Below are positions 35,477-43,896 of a stretch of 64,000 nucleotides of DNA, one piece after another. The stretch covers positions 62,001 through 126,000 of the forward strand of contig NZ_JBGQQU010000003.1 in the NCBI RefSeq assembly GCF_045528445.1, given 5' to 3'. Source of the stretch: Desemzia sp045528445 (lineage in GTDB: Bacteria; Bacillota; Bacilli; Lactobacillales; Carnobacteriaceae). Numbering within the stretch: the stretch's first letter is position 1; every line of letters begins with the position of its first letter. A program made the translations under genes and the position numbers. The notes under the pieces were generated by a model, which did no database searches, was not told the DNA's origin, and saw only the letters and a list, made by a program, of their open reading frames with translations.

Positions 35477-35854
35477 TTAATTTTTTTTCACCACTACAAA
35501 GTAATTGTTTTCGCTATCTGCGAAATTAAATCCTTTACCAGACGATGTGGTCACCATCTCACCTACTGTTATGCCTTTTTGTTTGAATGTCTCATATAGT
35601 TCTTCTACATTTGGAGTGTAAAACATCAAAGATGGCGTAGTCAACGTCAGTTCAGGCTCTAATTTTGAAATAATTTTTTTGTCATGCAATATAAAACTGG
35701 TTTGTGCATCCATTGAAGGAACGATTTCTATCCATCTGATACCATTTTCAGTTTGGTCGTCTACAACAGAAAATCCGATTTGTTGTGTCCAAAAATTCTT
35801 AGCTTCTTCTTGATTATCGACGTACAACATAATTCTGCCTATTTCTTGAATCAT
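35477..35854 (-). CDS. VOC (glyoxalase/bleomycin-resistance/dioxygenase) superfamily protein
   Basis: This small VOC-fold protein has 125 residues, started at ATG 35854 because AAAGGAG lies six bases upstream. It has the paired beta-alpha-beta-beta-beta modules: GRIMLYVDNQEEAKNFWTQQ at the start and PSLMFYTPNVEELYETFKQ in the second half, ending in FADSENNYFVVV. VOC proteins include glyoxalases, fosfomycin- and bleomycin-resistance proteins and dioxygenases; metal ligands are incomplete by eye and no specific activity can be assigned. It lies downstream of the alcohol dehydrogenase gene, with a terminator between. Confidence 0.85.
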   Translation of the reverse strand: MIQEIGRIMLYVDNQEEAKNFWTQQIGFSVVDDQTENGIRWIEIVPSMDAQTSFILHDKKIISKLEPELTLTTPSLMFYTPNVEELYETFKQKGITVGEMVTTSSGKGFNFADSENNYFVVVKKN

Positions 35855-35885
35855 ATGTTGCTCCTTTCTTTTCTGCTCGCAAAAC

Positions 35886-35928
35886 AAAAAGAGAACCTCT
35901 TGAAAAGCCTGTACTTTTCAAAAGGTCC
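35886..35928 (-). terminator. Terminator after alcohol dehydrogenase gene
   Basis: On the minus strand CTTTTGAAAAG and CTTTTCAAGAG pair around a short loop, followed by TTCTCTTTTTG. It lies immediately after the dehydrogenase stop and before the VOC gene. Confidence 0.75.
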
Positions 35929-35935
35929 ATTATTT

Positions 35936-37084
35936 TTAAGACATCCCCGGTTTCAACACTACTTTAATGTTGTTGTCAGCTTTTTTATCAAATAAATCAT
36001 ACGCTTCAGCAGCTTTTTCCAAAGGCATCGTATGCGTAATGATATCGGTCGGGTCAAAATCTCCTCTTTCGATCATGTCGTATATCGTAGGCATCAAGTG
36101 AATAACTGGAGCCTGCCCCATTTTAATGTCCACATTTCGAGTAAAGAAATTCTGGAATGGGAAACTTGCAGCTGGTGTCATATATACTCCAGTGACCATA
36201 AGGGTACCGAATTTTTTAACACATTCACTCGCTGTTTGCAGTGGTGAATAAGAACCGCTTTGCAATGTTATAAAGTCTTTGGCTTTTTCTTTCGCTGGTT
36301 TCACTCCGTCCATTCCGACACAATCAATGACGATTTCGGCTCCGCCTTTTGTCATCTCGTACAATTGATCCCCAACTTCAGAAACATCAGAAAAATTAAC
36401 GATCTCTACACCATTCATTTTTTTAGCATGTTGTAAGCGATGGTCTACATTATCGACGGCAATCACACGTTTGGCGCCTTTCATTTTGGCAAATTTTTGC
36501 ACGAACAATCCTACTGGACCCGAACCTAGGACAATAACCGTATCGCCTGGCTTCATGCCGCTGTGCTCGACACTCCAATAAGCTGTTGGTAAAATATCAG
36601 ATAAAAACAAGACTTTTTCATCCGGCAAATTGCTTTCAGGCACGACAAAGGAGGTGAAATCAGCAAAAGGTACTCGTAAGTATTCCGCTTGCCCTCCAGG
36701 ATAGTTTCCGTTCATTTTACCAAATCCAAACAATCCACCTTGATCAAATATCGGATTCGGATTAGAATTGTCACATTGACTTTCCATATGATGGGCACAA
36801 AATTGACAGTCTCCACAGCCAATGTTAAACGGAATCACTACTCGGTCGCCTTTTTTAACTTTTTTGACGGCTGAACCCACTTCTTCTACGATTCCCATCG
36901 GCTCATGTCCGACCACATAATCTTCTTCCATTACCGGCTTTCCGTTATGGTACAAATGCAAATCAGATCCGCATATTGCTGTAGCGGTGATTCGAATCAC
37001 CATATCTGTCGGCTCTTGAATCGTTGGATCCGGAACGGTTTTAACTTCCATTTTTTCATTTCCTTGCCAAGTTACTGCGCGCAT
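35936..37084 (-). CDS. Zinc-dependent alcohol dehydrogenase (medium-chain family)
   Basis: The medium-chain dehydrogenase has 382 residues, started at ATG 37084 after AGAGGAG. Catalytic zinc ligands are ICGSDLHLYHNGKP (Cys) and GHEPMG (His-Glu); the structural zinc cluster is CGDCQFCAHHMESQC; the NAD site is VLGSGPVGLFVQKFAKMKGA. It resembles the glutathione-independent formaldehyde dehydrogenase/threonine dehydrogenase-like branch, including an insert around NSNPNPIFDQGGLFGFGKMN. The substrate is not known. It is a single-gene unit ending in a terminator. Confidence 0.88.
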   Translation of the reverse strand: MRAVTWQGNEKMEVKTVPDPTIQEPTDMVIRITATAICGSDLHLYHNGKPVMEEDYVVGHEPMGIVEEVGSAVKKVKKGDRVVIPFNIGCGDCQFCAHHMESQCDNSNPNPIFDQGGLFGFGKMNGNYPGGQAEYLRVPFADFTSFVVPESNLPDEKVLFLSDILPTAYWSVEHSGMKPGDTVIVLGSGPVGLFVQKFAKMKGAKRVIAVDNVDHRLQHAKKMNGVEIVNFSDVSEVGDQLYEMTKGGAEIVIDCVGMDGVKPAKEKAKDFITLQSGSYSPLQTASECVKKFGTLMVTGVYMTPAASFPFQNFFTRNVDIKMGQAPVIHLMPTIYDMIERGDFDPTDIITHTMPLEKAAEAYDLFDKKADNNIKVVLKPGMS

Positions 37085-37195
37085 ACTATCTCTCCTCTTT
37101 TTATAAGATGATTGATGAAGCTGTGTATGTAAGCAGTTTAACATCTTTTTCATGGAGAATAAAAAGTTACGGCTTTAAAGAATGGTTCTTTTTCA

Positions 37196-37396
37196 TCATT
37201 TTTTACGTTCCTTTTTCAATTGCGTCCAATGATTTTTGCGCATCAAAGGAAGGGCCACGGCTAACAGCACAGCTGTAAACGGAAAACCTCCATCTGAAGC
37301 CAACCATTCAAAAACGGATACCGGTACATATACGGCGTAAATAAAAATCATTAATCCTATGTAAATCTTGCGCCATTTTTTTTCTGATATAGACAT
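37196..37396 (-). CDS. Small membrane protein, function unknown
   Basis: The 66-residue protein has two hydrophobic segments (about 13-33, IGLMIFIYAVYVPVSVFEWL, and 38-52) and a basic C-terminus (KNHWTQLKKERKK). AGAGGAG lies eight bases before the ATG, supporting a real gene. I do not recognise the family. It lies upstream of the alcohol dehydrogenase in the same direction, 110 bases away. Confidence 0.7.
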   Translation of the reverse strand: MSISEKKWRKIYIGLMIFIYAVYVPVSVFEWLASDGGFPFTAVLLAVALPLMRKNHWTQLKKERKK

Positions 37397-37558
37397 ATCT
37401 ATTACTCCTCTCTTTCAGTATCTCACTAAAAAATACCATAATTTATATAAATTTCCTAACAGATAGAATTAGAGTTGAAACATTATTTTCAGATGCATTC
37501 AACTTGTAAAAAGTGCTACACTGAATACACATCACAATTGTATGAAAGGATGAAAAAC

Positions 37559-38380
37559 ATGGAATATATAGAACAATCCCTTTATTACCTTAATAATCAA
37601 GAGCAGTCCACAGAAGATCTCAGCCCATTTGAACAATTAAGCGGGAAAAATGTGTACGAAGTCATTCGAGTCCGAGAAGGGATACTTCTTTTTCTGGAAG
37701 ACCATTTGCATCGCTTTAGACGGTCTGCTTTATCAGTTGGAATTCCTTTGGCAGAGTCAGACGACGTATTGACGGAGCGTTTGTACCAATTAGTAGCCAA
37801 AAATGAAGTCTCCAATCAAAACATCAAATTGATTTTAAATAAAGATGTAGGCTTGCTGTCTTTTTTTACTAAGAGCCCTTACCCTCCAGAATCGTACTAC
37901 CGCACAGGGATGAAAACAACTTTGCTGAAATTGGAAAGACAAGATCCTAATATCAAGATACAGCGGGAAGAATACCAAAAAACGGTGCTGGCGGAACGTG
38001 AAAAGACGGGTGCCTATGAAGTATTGCTAGTTGACCAGCACGACAATGTCACGGAAGGCAGCCGCTCGAATTTATTTATCGTTAAAGATGGTAAATTGCA
38101 TACGTCCCCGGCGAAAACAGTGCTGTTGGGTATCGTTCGTTCAAAAGTAGTCTCTATTTGTCAGGAACAAGGCATTGAGATCGTGGAGCAACCTATTCCT
38201 GCTGCCGAATTATCGGTAATTGAAGGTGCCTTTATCTCAGGAACCGGCAATGATGTCTTGCCGATTGCTTCGATTGATGACATTGTACTCGACCCTGCCA
38301 AAAATCCTATTATCCAGACCATCATGACTGAATACAAACAATTAACAGAAAGCTATATCCTGCATCACAAGAATCGGTGA
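37559..38380 (+). CDS. Class IV aminotransferase (D-amino acid / branched-chain / PabC type)
   Basis: The PLP-dependent fold-type IV enzyme has 273 residues from ATG 37559 (GAAAGG about nine bases upstream; an in-frame ATG three codons earlier is possible). Family features are NVYEVIRVREGILLFLEDHLHR with the substrate loop near the start, the Lys-bearing region around LLKLERQDPNIKIQREEYQK, and TEGSRSNLFIVKDGKLHTSP followed by LLGIVRSKV. Members include 4-amino-4-deoxychorismate lyase, D-alanine and branched-chain aminotransferases; by eye it cannot be placed further. It stands alone and ends in a strong terminator. Confidence 0.82.
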   Translation: MEYIEQSLYYLNNQEQSTEDLSPFEQLSGKNVYEVIRVREGILLFLEDHLHRFRRSALSVGIPLAESDDVLTERLYQLVAKNEVSNQNIKLILNKDVGLLSFFTKSPYPPESYYRTGMKTTLLKLERQDPNIKIQREEYQKTVLAEREKTGAYEVLLVDQHDNVTEGSRSNLFIVKDGKLHTSPAKTVLLGIVRSKVVSICQEQGIEIVEQPIPAAELSVIEGAFISGTGNDVLPIASIDDIVLDPAKNPIIQTIMTEYKQLTESYILHHKNR

Positions 38381-38394
38381 TCTGATAACAGAAA

Positions 38395-38440
38395 AAACAC
38401 GAAAAGTTCCTTTTACTGAACTTTTCGTGTTTCTTTTTTT
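38395..38440 (+). terminator. Terminator after aminotransferase gene
   Basis: Perfect 15-bp arms AAACACGAAAAGTTC and complement, 8-base loop, then CTTTTTTT. Confidence 0.92.
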
Positions 38441-38456
38441 GCTCTTCATCTTCTAT

Positions 38457-38545
38457 CGTTGGTAAAGAAATTTCTTCCGGCCTATGGGGTTGCTTATGGA
38501 ACACCATGGGAACGCCTTGGTGCTGACCCCTAAAAGTTAGAGTTA
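38457..38545. repeat. Dispersed ~90-bp element, copy 1
   Basis: The stretch beginning GTTGGTAAAGAAATT and running through CCTATGGGGTTGCTTATGG to CTAAAAGTTAGAGT is about three-quarters identical to 59054-59150, in the same orientation. Just after it, 38562-38592 read on the minus strand begins GGTTCTACAACATTTGACGT, similar to GGTTCTCCACTATTTGACGT at about 59832-59851. These resemble insertion-sequence ends (ISL3-like by memory), with no transposase present. Confidence 0.55.
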
Positions 38546-38655
38546 AAAAGAAGTGTATTTTCTACTCACCAACGTCAAATGTTGTAGAACCTCTTTTTTT
38601 ATGGCTCTCATCAAGAAATTTCTTCATCCACATTTTTGATGTAGAACGTTAATAG

Positions 38656-39396
38656 CTAGCTTATTTTAGCCAGTTCTTCCCTCAATGTTTCTGTTGGATG
38701 TTCCCCCAGCGGGTATTCGATCGCGATATTCACGGTGACCGGAACTCGTGACAGAATTTCTTTCGTCGGTACATCCCCTTCTCCATTCAAGGTTGGTGCA
38801 AGAGTTAATTTAGAGACATCTTTCAAATGAATATAGCTGATTTCCTCTTCCAATACTGCAAAACTTGTTAATGGATCTTCATCCACATACAAGCAATTCC
38901 CTGTATCAAATGTGACACTCACTGGCAAACTTTTCCCTTTTAACACTTGGATGAAATTGTAAAGAGTCTCTGCTTTAGCAAATGTTGGGTCTTGACCATT
39001 TTCCAGCGTTAAATTCTCGATTCCGTAAGTATCCAATAAGCGACGCAAGGCATCCGCTTCTTCTTGAGGAACATCCGCAGCATATCCAGCAGTAAATTTC
39101 ACTTGTTTAGCTCCCAGTAGTTGAGCTTCTTTAAAGTACCCTTCTAATTGATTTAGCGGCAATAATTTGTCTTCAAACAAGACTTCAGGAATGGCATAAA
39201 AAAGTTCGATCCCCAACTCGGCTGCTTCTAGCTGAATAGAGTTCAAATCTTCCTCGTCATGAACATATTCTCTTCGCACTTCGATTTTTGTGATCCCAGC
39301 AGCTTTAATCTCTTTAAAAAATTGTACTTGGCTGGTCGTTTCATTTACCGCTGCCTCATAAGCCAGCATATTGACTGCTAATTGATTGTTTTCCAT
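38656..39396 (-). CDS. Sugar phosphate isomerase/epimerase-like TIM-barrel protein
   Basis: The 246-residue protein belongs to the AP-endonuclease-2/xylose-isomerase-like TIM-barrel superfamily. Conserved pieces include TKIEVRREYVHD, LLGAKQVKFTAGYAAD, ENLTLENGQDPTF, the metal-binding SVTFDTGNCLYVDEDP and ISYIHLKDVSK. Metal ligands Glu, Asp and His are plausible in those segments. It is divergent from a cluster containing a second member of the superfamily (41270-42022), so both may act on related sugar or polyol acids. The substrate is unknown. Confidence 0.82.
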   Translation of the reverse strand: MENNQLAVNMLAYEAAVNETTSQVQFFKEIKAAGITKIEVRREYVHDEEDLNSIQLEAAELGIELFYAIPEVLFEDKLLPLNQLEGYFKEAQLLGAKQVKFTAGYAADVPQEEADALRRLLDTYGIENLTLENGQDPTFAKAETLYNFIQVLKGKSLPVSVTFDTGNCLYVDEDPLTSFAVLEEEISYIHLKDVSKLTLAPTLNGEGDVPTKEILSRVPVTVNIAIEYPLGEHPTETLREELAKIS

Positions 39397-39592
39397 TCTT
39401 ATCCCATACTTTCTCTACTTTTATTGTGGTTCTTTAGGCTGATTGGTTTAGTGGAAATCACTTAAAACTTTAGTAGCCTGAAAATGTAACACGCTTACTT
39501 TGTACGCCTTAGTCGCCTTGCTCCTATATTTTTTTGTGCTTTAATTATACTATACCGATTTTTTTCATCAAAAGAAAGAAAGGGTGAATCTA

Positions 39593-40234
39593 TTGAAGCA
39601 ATCTGCCAAACGTTATGGGTTATTTTTGATCAGCGTCTGGATAATTGGTCTAGGTATCAGCATCATTACACAAAATAACCTTGGAACGACCGCTGTCACC
39701 AGTCTTCCTTTTGTATTAAACGCTATTTTTCCTTTCAGTTTCGGTACATTTACCATGCTGATGAATATTTTCTTCGTCTTTCTACAATTGCTGATCTTGA
39801 AAAAAGACTTTCAGAAAAAACAATACTTGCAATTTCTTGTCGGTCCTCTATTAGGACTCTCAATCGATTCAAACGGGACTGTCTTCAGCTTTTTACAAAC
39901 TAGTCCTTATGCAGCCAAGCTCCTCTTTATTCTAATTGGTTGTGTGGTTTTAGCATTTGGGATATTTTTACAACTCTCTTCTCAGACCATTTACAATCCT
40001 AGTGAAGGAATCGTCAACACTTTAGCGATAGCATTTCACAAATCTTTTGGAAATGTAAAACTGATTTTTGACAATGGATTGATCGTCTTTTCTGTCATCC
40101 TTTCTTTAATTGTCTTGGGTAATGTTACTGGAATCCGAGAAGGAACAGTACTATCAGCTTTTCTGATTGGCCCTTTCACAAATTTCTTTAAGCAGCACCT
40201 CAGTACTTTTTTCAATTTGGCTCCAACTAAATAA
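39593..40234 (+). CDS. YczE/YitT-like multi-pass membrane protein
   Basis: The integral membrane protein of about 213 residues has five to six hydrophobic segments. TTG at 39593 is the preferred start because AAAGGG lies eight bases upstream; an in-frame GTG at 39584 overlaps that site. The N-terminal KRYGLFLISVWIIGLGISII followed by TQNNLGTTAVTSLPFVLN matches the YczE-like family of Firmicutes. Function is unknown. It leads a three-gene unit with a hydroxyacid dehydrogenase and a sugar isomerase, which hints at transport or permeation linked to the same substrate. Confidence 0.75.
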   Translation: MKQSAKRYGLFLISVWIIGLGISIITQNNLGTTAVTSLPFVLNAIFPFSFGTFTMLMNIFFVFLQLLILKKDFQKKQYLQFLVGPLLGLSIDSNGTVFSFLQTSPYAAKLLFILIGCVVLAFGIFLQLSSQTIYNPSEGIVNTLAIAFHKSFGNVKLIFDNGLIVFSVILSLIVLGNVTGIREGTVLSAFLIGPFTNFFKQHLSTFFNLAPTK

Positions 40235-40260
40235 TTACTGTATAATGAGGAGGAAGAAAA

Positions 40261-41259
40261 ATGCTAAAAGCTCTGTATATCTTAAAAGAAGGTTTATTTG
40301 ATGCTGTTTATCCAAAAGAAGTCCAAACTGAAATAGCAGAACGTGTTAAAGTGCTTCATGGTCCTTTAACCAGTGAAACGTGTTTTGAACATCCAGAATT
40401 GCTGCAAGAAGTAGAAGTGATTTTTTCAGGCTGGGGGGCACCTGTTTTTGATGACCACTTTTTAGAATTAGCGCCTAATTTAAAAGCGATTTTTTACGCA
40501 GCTGGAACCATGAAAGCACTTTTGACCGATGCTGTTTGGGAACGTGAACTGATTGTGACTACTGCCAATACAGCCAATGCCATCCCGGTAGCTGAATTTA
40601 CGCTGAGTCAGATTTTATTTGCGTTAAAAAATGGTTGGGAATTGCGCGAACAAGCTCGACAAGACCGAACATATCAATTCGGTGATTTTCCATTTGTATT
40701 TGGCAGTTACAATCGGAACATTGGGTTGATCTCATTAAGTCAAGTTGGCAGAAAAGTGTTGGACTATTTAAAACCCTTTGATGTAAATGTACTGGCTTAT
40801 GATCCCTTTGTATCTGATCAAGAAGCTGCCGAACTGAACGTTACTAAAGTAACTTTAACAGACTTGTTTAAAGAGTCTGAAATCGTCTCCCTGCATTCTC
40901 CTTTGCTTCCTGAAACTACTGGAATGATCACTGGAGAATTATTGAAATCCATGAAACCACATGCGACTTTCATCAATACCGCACGGGGTGCTATCGTTAA
41001 CGAAGATCAAATGATCGCTGTTTTGAAGGAAAGGACCGATTTAACAGCTGTTTTAGATGTCACTTATCCTGAGCCGCCCGTAATCGACTCGCCTTTATAC
41101 GATATGAAAAATGTGGTTCTTACTCCGCACATTGCTGGGAGCGCAGGAACGGAAGTCGGGCGAATGGGAGCTTATATGCTAAGCGAGTTGAAACATTACT
41201 TAGCCGACGAGCCATTAGATTATCAAATTACCAAAGAAAAATACCAACATATGGCTTAG
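40261..41259 (+). CDS. D-isomer specific 2-hydroxyacid dehydrogenase family protein
   Basis: The 332-residue NAD-dependent enzyme retains the catalytic trio: Arg in NTARGAIVNEDQ, Glu in DVTYPEPPVIDSP and His in LTPHIAGSAGTE. The dinucleotide loop is unusual: the standard GxGxxG reads SLSQVG (in NIGLISLSQVGRKVLDY), with Ser at the first two glycine positions, which may change cofactor preference. The N-terminal half is weakly conserved. It follows the membrane-protein gene by 26 bases and precedes a sugar isomerase by 10, forming one operon, so its substrate probably belongs to that pathway. Confidence 0.85.
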   Translation: MLKALYILKEGLFDAVYPKEVQTEIAERVKVLHGPLTSETCFEHPELLQEVEVIFSGWGAPVFDDHFLELAPNLKAIFYAAGTMKALLTDAVWERELIVTTANTANAIPVAEFTLSQILFALKNGWELREQARQDRTYQFGDFPFVFGSYNRNIGLISLSQVGRKVLDYLKPFDVNVLAYDPFVSDQEAAELNVTKVTLTDLFKESEIVSLHSPLLPETTGMITGELLKSMKPHATFINTARGAIVNEDQMIAVLKERTDLTAVLDVTYPEPPVIDSPLYDMKNVVLTPHIAGSAGTEVGRMGAYMLSELKHYLADEPLDYQITKEKYQHMA

Positions 41260-41269
41260 GAGGATTTAA

Positions 41270-42022
41270 ATGAAAACAGGATTGTGTTCCGTTACATTTC
41301 GTGACCGTTCTATAGAAGAGATCGTTCAGTTGGCAAAAGAAGCTGAGCTTGAGGCTATTGAATGGGGAGGCAAAGGTCATGTGCCTCACGAAGATTTAAA
41401 GGCTGCAAAAAAAGCCGCTCGTCTTACTGAAGAAGCCGGATTAGTCGTGTCTTCTTATGGTTCTTACTACATAGCTGGATCTACTGAACCTTTTCAAGGT
41501 GTGTTAAGAACTGCTCAAGAACTAAATACTAAAATGATCCGTATCTGGGCCGGCGATGTTGGTTCTGATGAAACAGATGAAGCAAAATTCGATATGATCG
41601 TTCGTGATGTTAAACTGAATGCTCATTTGGCACAAAACCTTGGCATTACACTTAATTTTGAATACCACAGCAATACCTTGACCGATACTCCCGAAAGTGC
41701 CATTAAACTGTTGGAAGCCATCAATGAACCAAACGTAAAGTTGTATTGGCAGCCAGCTGAAAGCTTATCCTTTGGTCAACGTATAGCCAGTCTTCCATTA
41801 TTGAAACCTTGGTTGACGAATGTCCATGTTTTTCATTGGCAAGATTACCATACGCGTTATACGTTAGAAGAAGGGGCTAAAGAATGGGCTTCCTATTTTG
41901 AGATTCTCTCTCCTTCTACGTCACCCGAACACTTTGCTTTACTGGAATTTGTCAAAGACAACTCACCTGAACAAATGAAAAAAGACGCTGAAGAGTTGAA
42001 GCAGTTGCTTCATCACGAGTAA
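41270..42022 (+). CDS. Sugar phosphate isomerase/epimerase (TIM barrel)
   Basis: The 250-residue protein of the xylose-isomerase-like TIM-barrel superfamily begins KTGLCSVTFRDRSIEEIVQL, with LEAIEWGGKGHVPHEDL, TKMIRIWAGDVGSDETD, GITLNFEYHSNTLTDTPES and VHVFHWQDYHTRYTLEEG. The Glu, His and Asp metal ligands of the family are plausible in EWGG, FEYHS and HVFHW. It closes the three-gene operon and ends at a very strong terminator. Substrate unknown. Confidence 0.87.
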   Translation: MKTGLCSVTFRDRSIEEIVQLAKEAELEAIEWGGKGHVPHEDLKAAKKAARLTEEAGLVVSSYGSYYIAGSTEPFQGVLRTAQELNTKMIRIWAGDVGSDETDEAKFDMIVRDVKLNAHLAQNLGITLNFEYHSNTLTDTPESAIKLLEAINEPNVKLYWQPAESLSFGQRIASLPLLKPWLTNVHVFHWQDYHTRYTLEEGAKEWASYFEILSPSTSPEHFALLEFVKDNSPEQMKKDAEELKQLLHHE

Positions 42023-42034
42023 CACTACTCTCTT

Positions 42035-42085
42035 AAAATCCCCTCAGCCACTGACAAATTTTCTCAGTGGCTGAGGGGATTTTTT
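42035..42085 (+). terminator. Terminator after sugar isomerase gene
   Basis: Long GC-rich arms AATCCCCTCAGCCACTGA and complement (42037-42054 and 42064-42081) followed by TTTTTT. One of the strongest terminators in the window. Confidence 0.95.
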
Positions 42086-42096
42086 GTATGAATAGG

Positions 42097-42662
42097 TTTA
42101 GTTATCGAGTGGGCTTTTATTTTGTTGTCACTTGACTAGTAAAGCAGGCTTATTCTTCGAGTGGGCTTTTATTTTGTCGTCACTTGACTAGTAAAGCAAG
42201 CTTATTCTTCGAGTGAGCTTTTATTTTGTCGTCACTTGACTAATAAAGCAGGCTTATTCTTCAAGTGGGCTTTTATTTTGTCGTCACTTGACTAATAAAG
42301 CGGGCTTATTCTTCAAGTGGGCTTTTATTTTGTCGTCACTTGACTAATAAAGCGGGCTTATTCTTCAAGTGAGCTTTTATTTTGTTGTCACTTGACTAGT
42401 AAAGCGGGCTTATTCTTCAAGTGGGCTTTTATTTTGTTGTCACTTGACTAGTAAAGCAGGCTTATTCTTCAAGTGAGCTTTTATTTTGTTGTCACTTGAC
42501 TAGTAAAGCAGGCTTATTCTTCGAGCGGGCTTTTATTTTGTCGTCACTTGACTAGTAAAGCGGGCTTATTCTTCAAGTGGGCTTTTATTTTGTTGTCACT
42601 TGACTAGTAAAGCGGGCTTATTCTTCAAGTGGGCTTTTATTTTGTTGTCACTTGACTAGTAA
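42097..42662. repeat. Eleven tandem 52-bp hairpin units (TCAAGTG/CACTTGA type)
   Basis: CACTTGAC begins at 42129 and every 52 bases to 42649, eleven times without a break in phase. Each unit is TTCRAGTG, a 17-base loop with TTTTATTTTG, CACTTGAC, and a linker TAGTAAAGCGGGCTTATTC. The linker and loop closely match the arrays at 28588-28741 and 29740-29886. Some units carry TCGAGTG, which keeps pairing through a G-T(U) pair on this strand. It fills the space between two converging genes; the last 160 bases before the GNAT gene hold nothing recognisable. Confidence 0.93.
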
Positions 42663-42823
42663 AAGAATATTTAATTTGTTAGTCCGAAGTATGATTGAAA
42701 ATTGATAGCTTTTTTTGAGGTTACTAATAAGAAAATAACTGTGATTCGTGCAATCATTAAGTTAAACGGGAAAAATCACCAAAAAAACGCTTAGCACAGG
42801 CAACGATGTTAAACATTTTTCAT

Positions 42824-43276
42824 TTACAACTGTAGAGATAATCGAATCATATCTCTACAGTGAATATCATTTTCCCAAATGACTTCAGAATAGCGCTGAA
42901 GGAAAAAATCTTTATCCACACCGTCTATTCTAAATCCGCACTTTTGATACAAGGCTAGTTGTCCAATACTTGAATTTCCCGTACGGACTTCCATTATTTT
43001 GTATCCTTTTGTTGCTGCACGCTTAATGGAATCTTTGATCAATTGTTTTCCAAAGCCTTTGCCAGAATGATTTTCTGCTACAGCGATATTGATCAATTCT
43101 ATGGTATCAGGCTTTGTCGCAACTAAGACGTAGGTTCCCATTATCTGATTGTCCCTCTCAGCTACATAACAATCCCCTCTCAGCAAATATTCTTCAATAA
43201 TCTCTTTTGAAGGATCCGCTGACAGCAGTAATTCCATTGGCGGCTCTTCATTTGACTCTAATTTACGAATCAGCAC
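42824..43276 (-). CDS. GNAT-family N-acetyltransferase
   Basis: The 150-residue single-domain GNAT protein has the acetyl-CoA loop HSGKGFGKQLIKDSIKRA (motif A, R/Q-x-x-G-x-G/A form), preceded by the strand TIELINIAVAENHSG, with motif B LYQKCGFRIDGVDKDFF near the C-terminus. The substrate cannot be predicted. It lies 25 bases after the PTS IIB gene in the same direction and could share its transcript. Confidence 0.85.
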   Translation of the reverse strand: MLIRKLESNEEPPMELLLSADPSKEIIEEYLLRGDCYVAERDNQIMGTYVLVATKPDTIELINIAVAENHSGKGFGKQLIKDSIKRAATKGYKIMEVRTGNSSIGQLALYQKCGFRIDGVDKDFFLQRYSEVIWENDIHCRDMIRLSLQL

Positions 43277-43301
43277 ATTTATACCCTGCCTTAGTCTTCA
43301 T

Positions 43302-43799
43302 TTAGACTAATCCTTCTTTTTTCAATAATTTCATCATATTTACTTTACTGTCTGAGGCTACTTTTCGAATTTCCAATTCAATTCCTTTTTCATGTAAATA
43401 TTTAAAAGCGTCCACATCATTTTGGTCAACCGCAACGGCATTCGTAATCATTTTCTTTCCTTCTGCATAACTCATACTGCCTATATTGATAGTCTTTATG
43501 TCTGCATGGTTCTTCACGACTTTTACGACATCTTCAGGATTTGTAAATAGCAGCATTGCTTTGAAACCACTAAATCTAGGATCATGCGTGATGTCTACCA
43601 TTTTTTTGACAGTGATCACATTTGCTTTTACTCCAGGTGGTACAGCTTGTTTCAACAACGTTTTGCGTAATTCATCTTTAGCTACACTGTCGCTGACGAC
43701 TAAAATACGGTTGGCTTTTGTTGTTTTGGTCCAAACAGTGGCTACTTGTCCGTGAATCAAGCGGTCATCAATACGGACCAATCGAATTTCCATACTCAT
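43302..43799 (-). CDS. PTS mannose/fructose/sorbose-family EIIB component
   Basis: This is a phosphotransferase EIIB subunit of the mannose family, 165 residues. The phospho-acceptor histidine is in LVRIDDRLIHGQVATVW (about residue 16), as in LevE and ManL-type IIB, and the rest of the domain is complete, with PPGVKANVITVKKMVD and FTNPEDVVKVVK. No IIA, IIC or IID gene is present anywhere in the window, so this is an orphan subunit. It follows the LevR-like regulator, which contains its own IIA and IIB-like domains, by about 100 bases. Confidence 0.9.
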   Translation of the reverse strand: MSMEIRLVRIDDRLIHGQVATVWTKTTKANRILVVSDSVAKDELRKTLLKQAVPPGVKANVITVKKMVDITHDPRFSGFKAMLLFTNPEDVVKVVKNHADIKTINIGSMSYAEGKKMITNAVAVDQNDVDAFKYLHEKGIELEIRKVASDSKVNMMKLLKKEGLV

Positions 43800-43896
43800 A
43801 ATAGGTTGTCTCTCCCTCTGCTTTTCAATAAACTTTCTAAATCAATTCGGTTAAAAAACATCCAGACTACGTTTAAGTGATGCATATGAAGGCTTT

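Noticed and set aside
42097..42662. CRISPR array or coding repeat
   Set aside because: All 52 bases of each unit are conserved with no unique spacers, and 52 is not a multiple of three, so it is neither.
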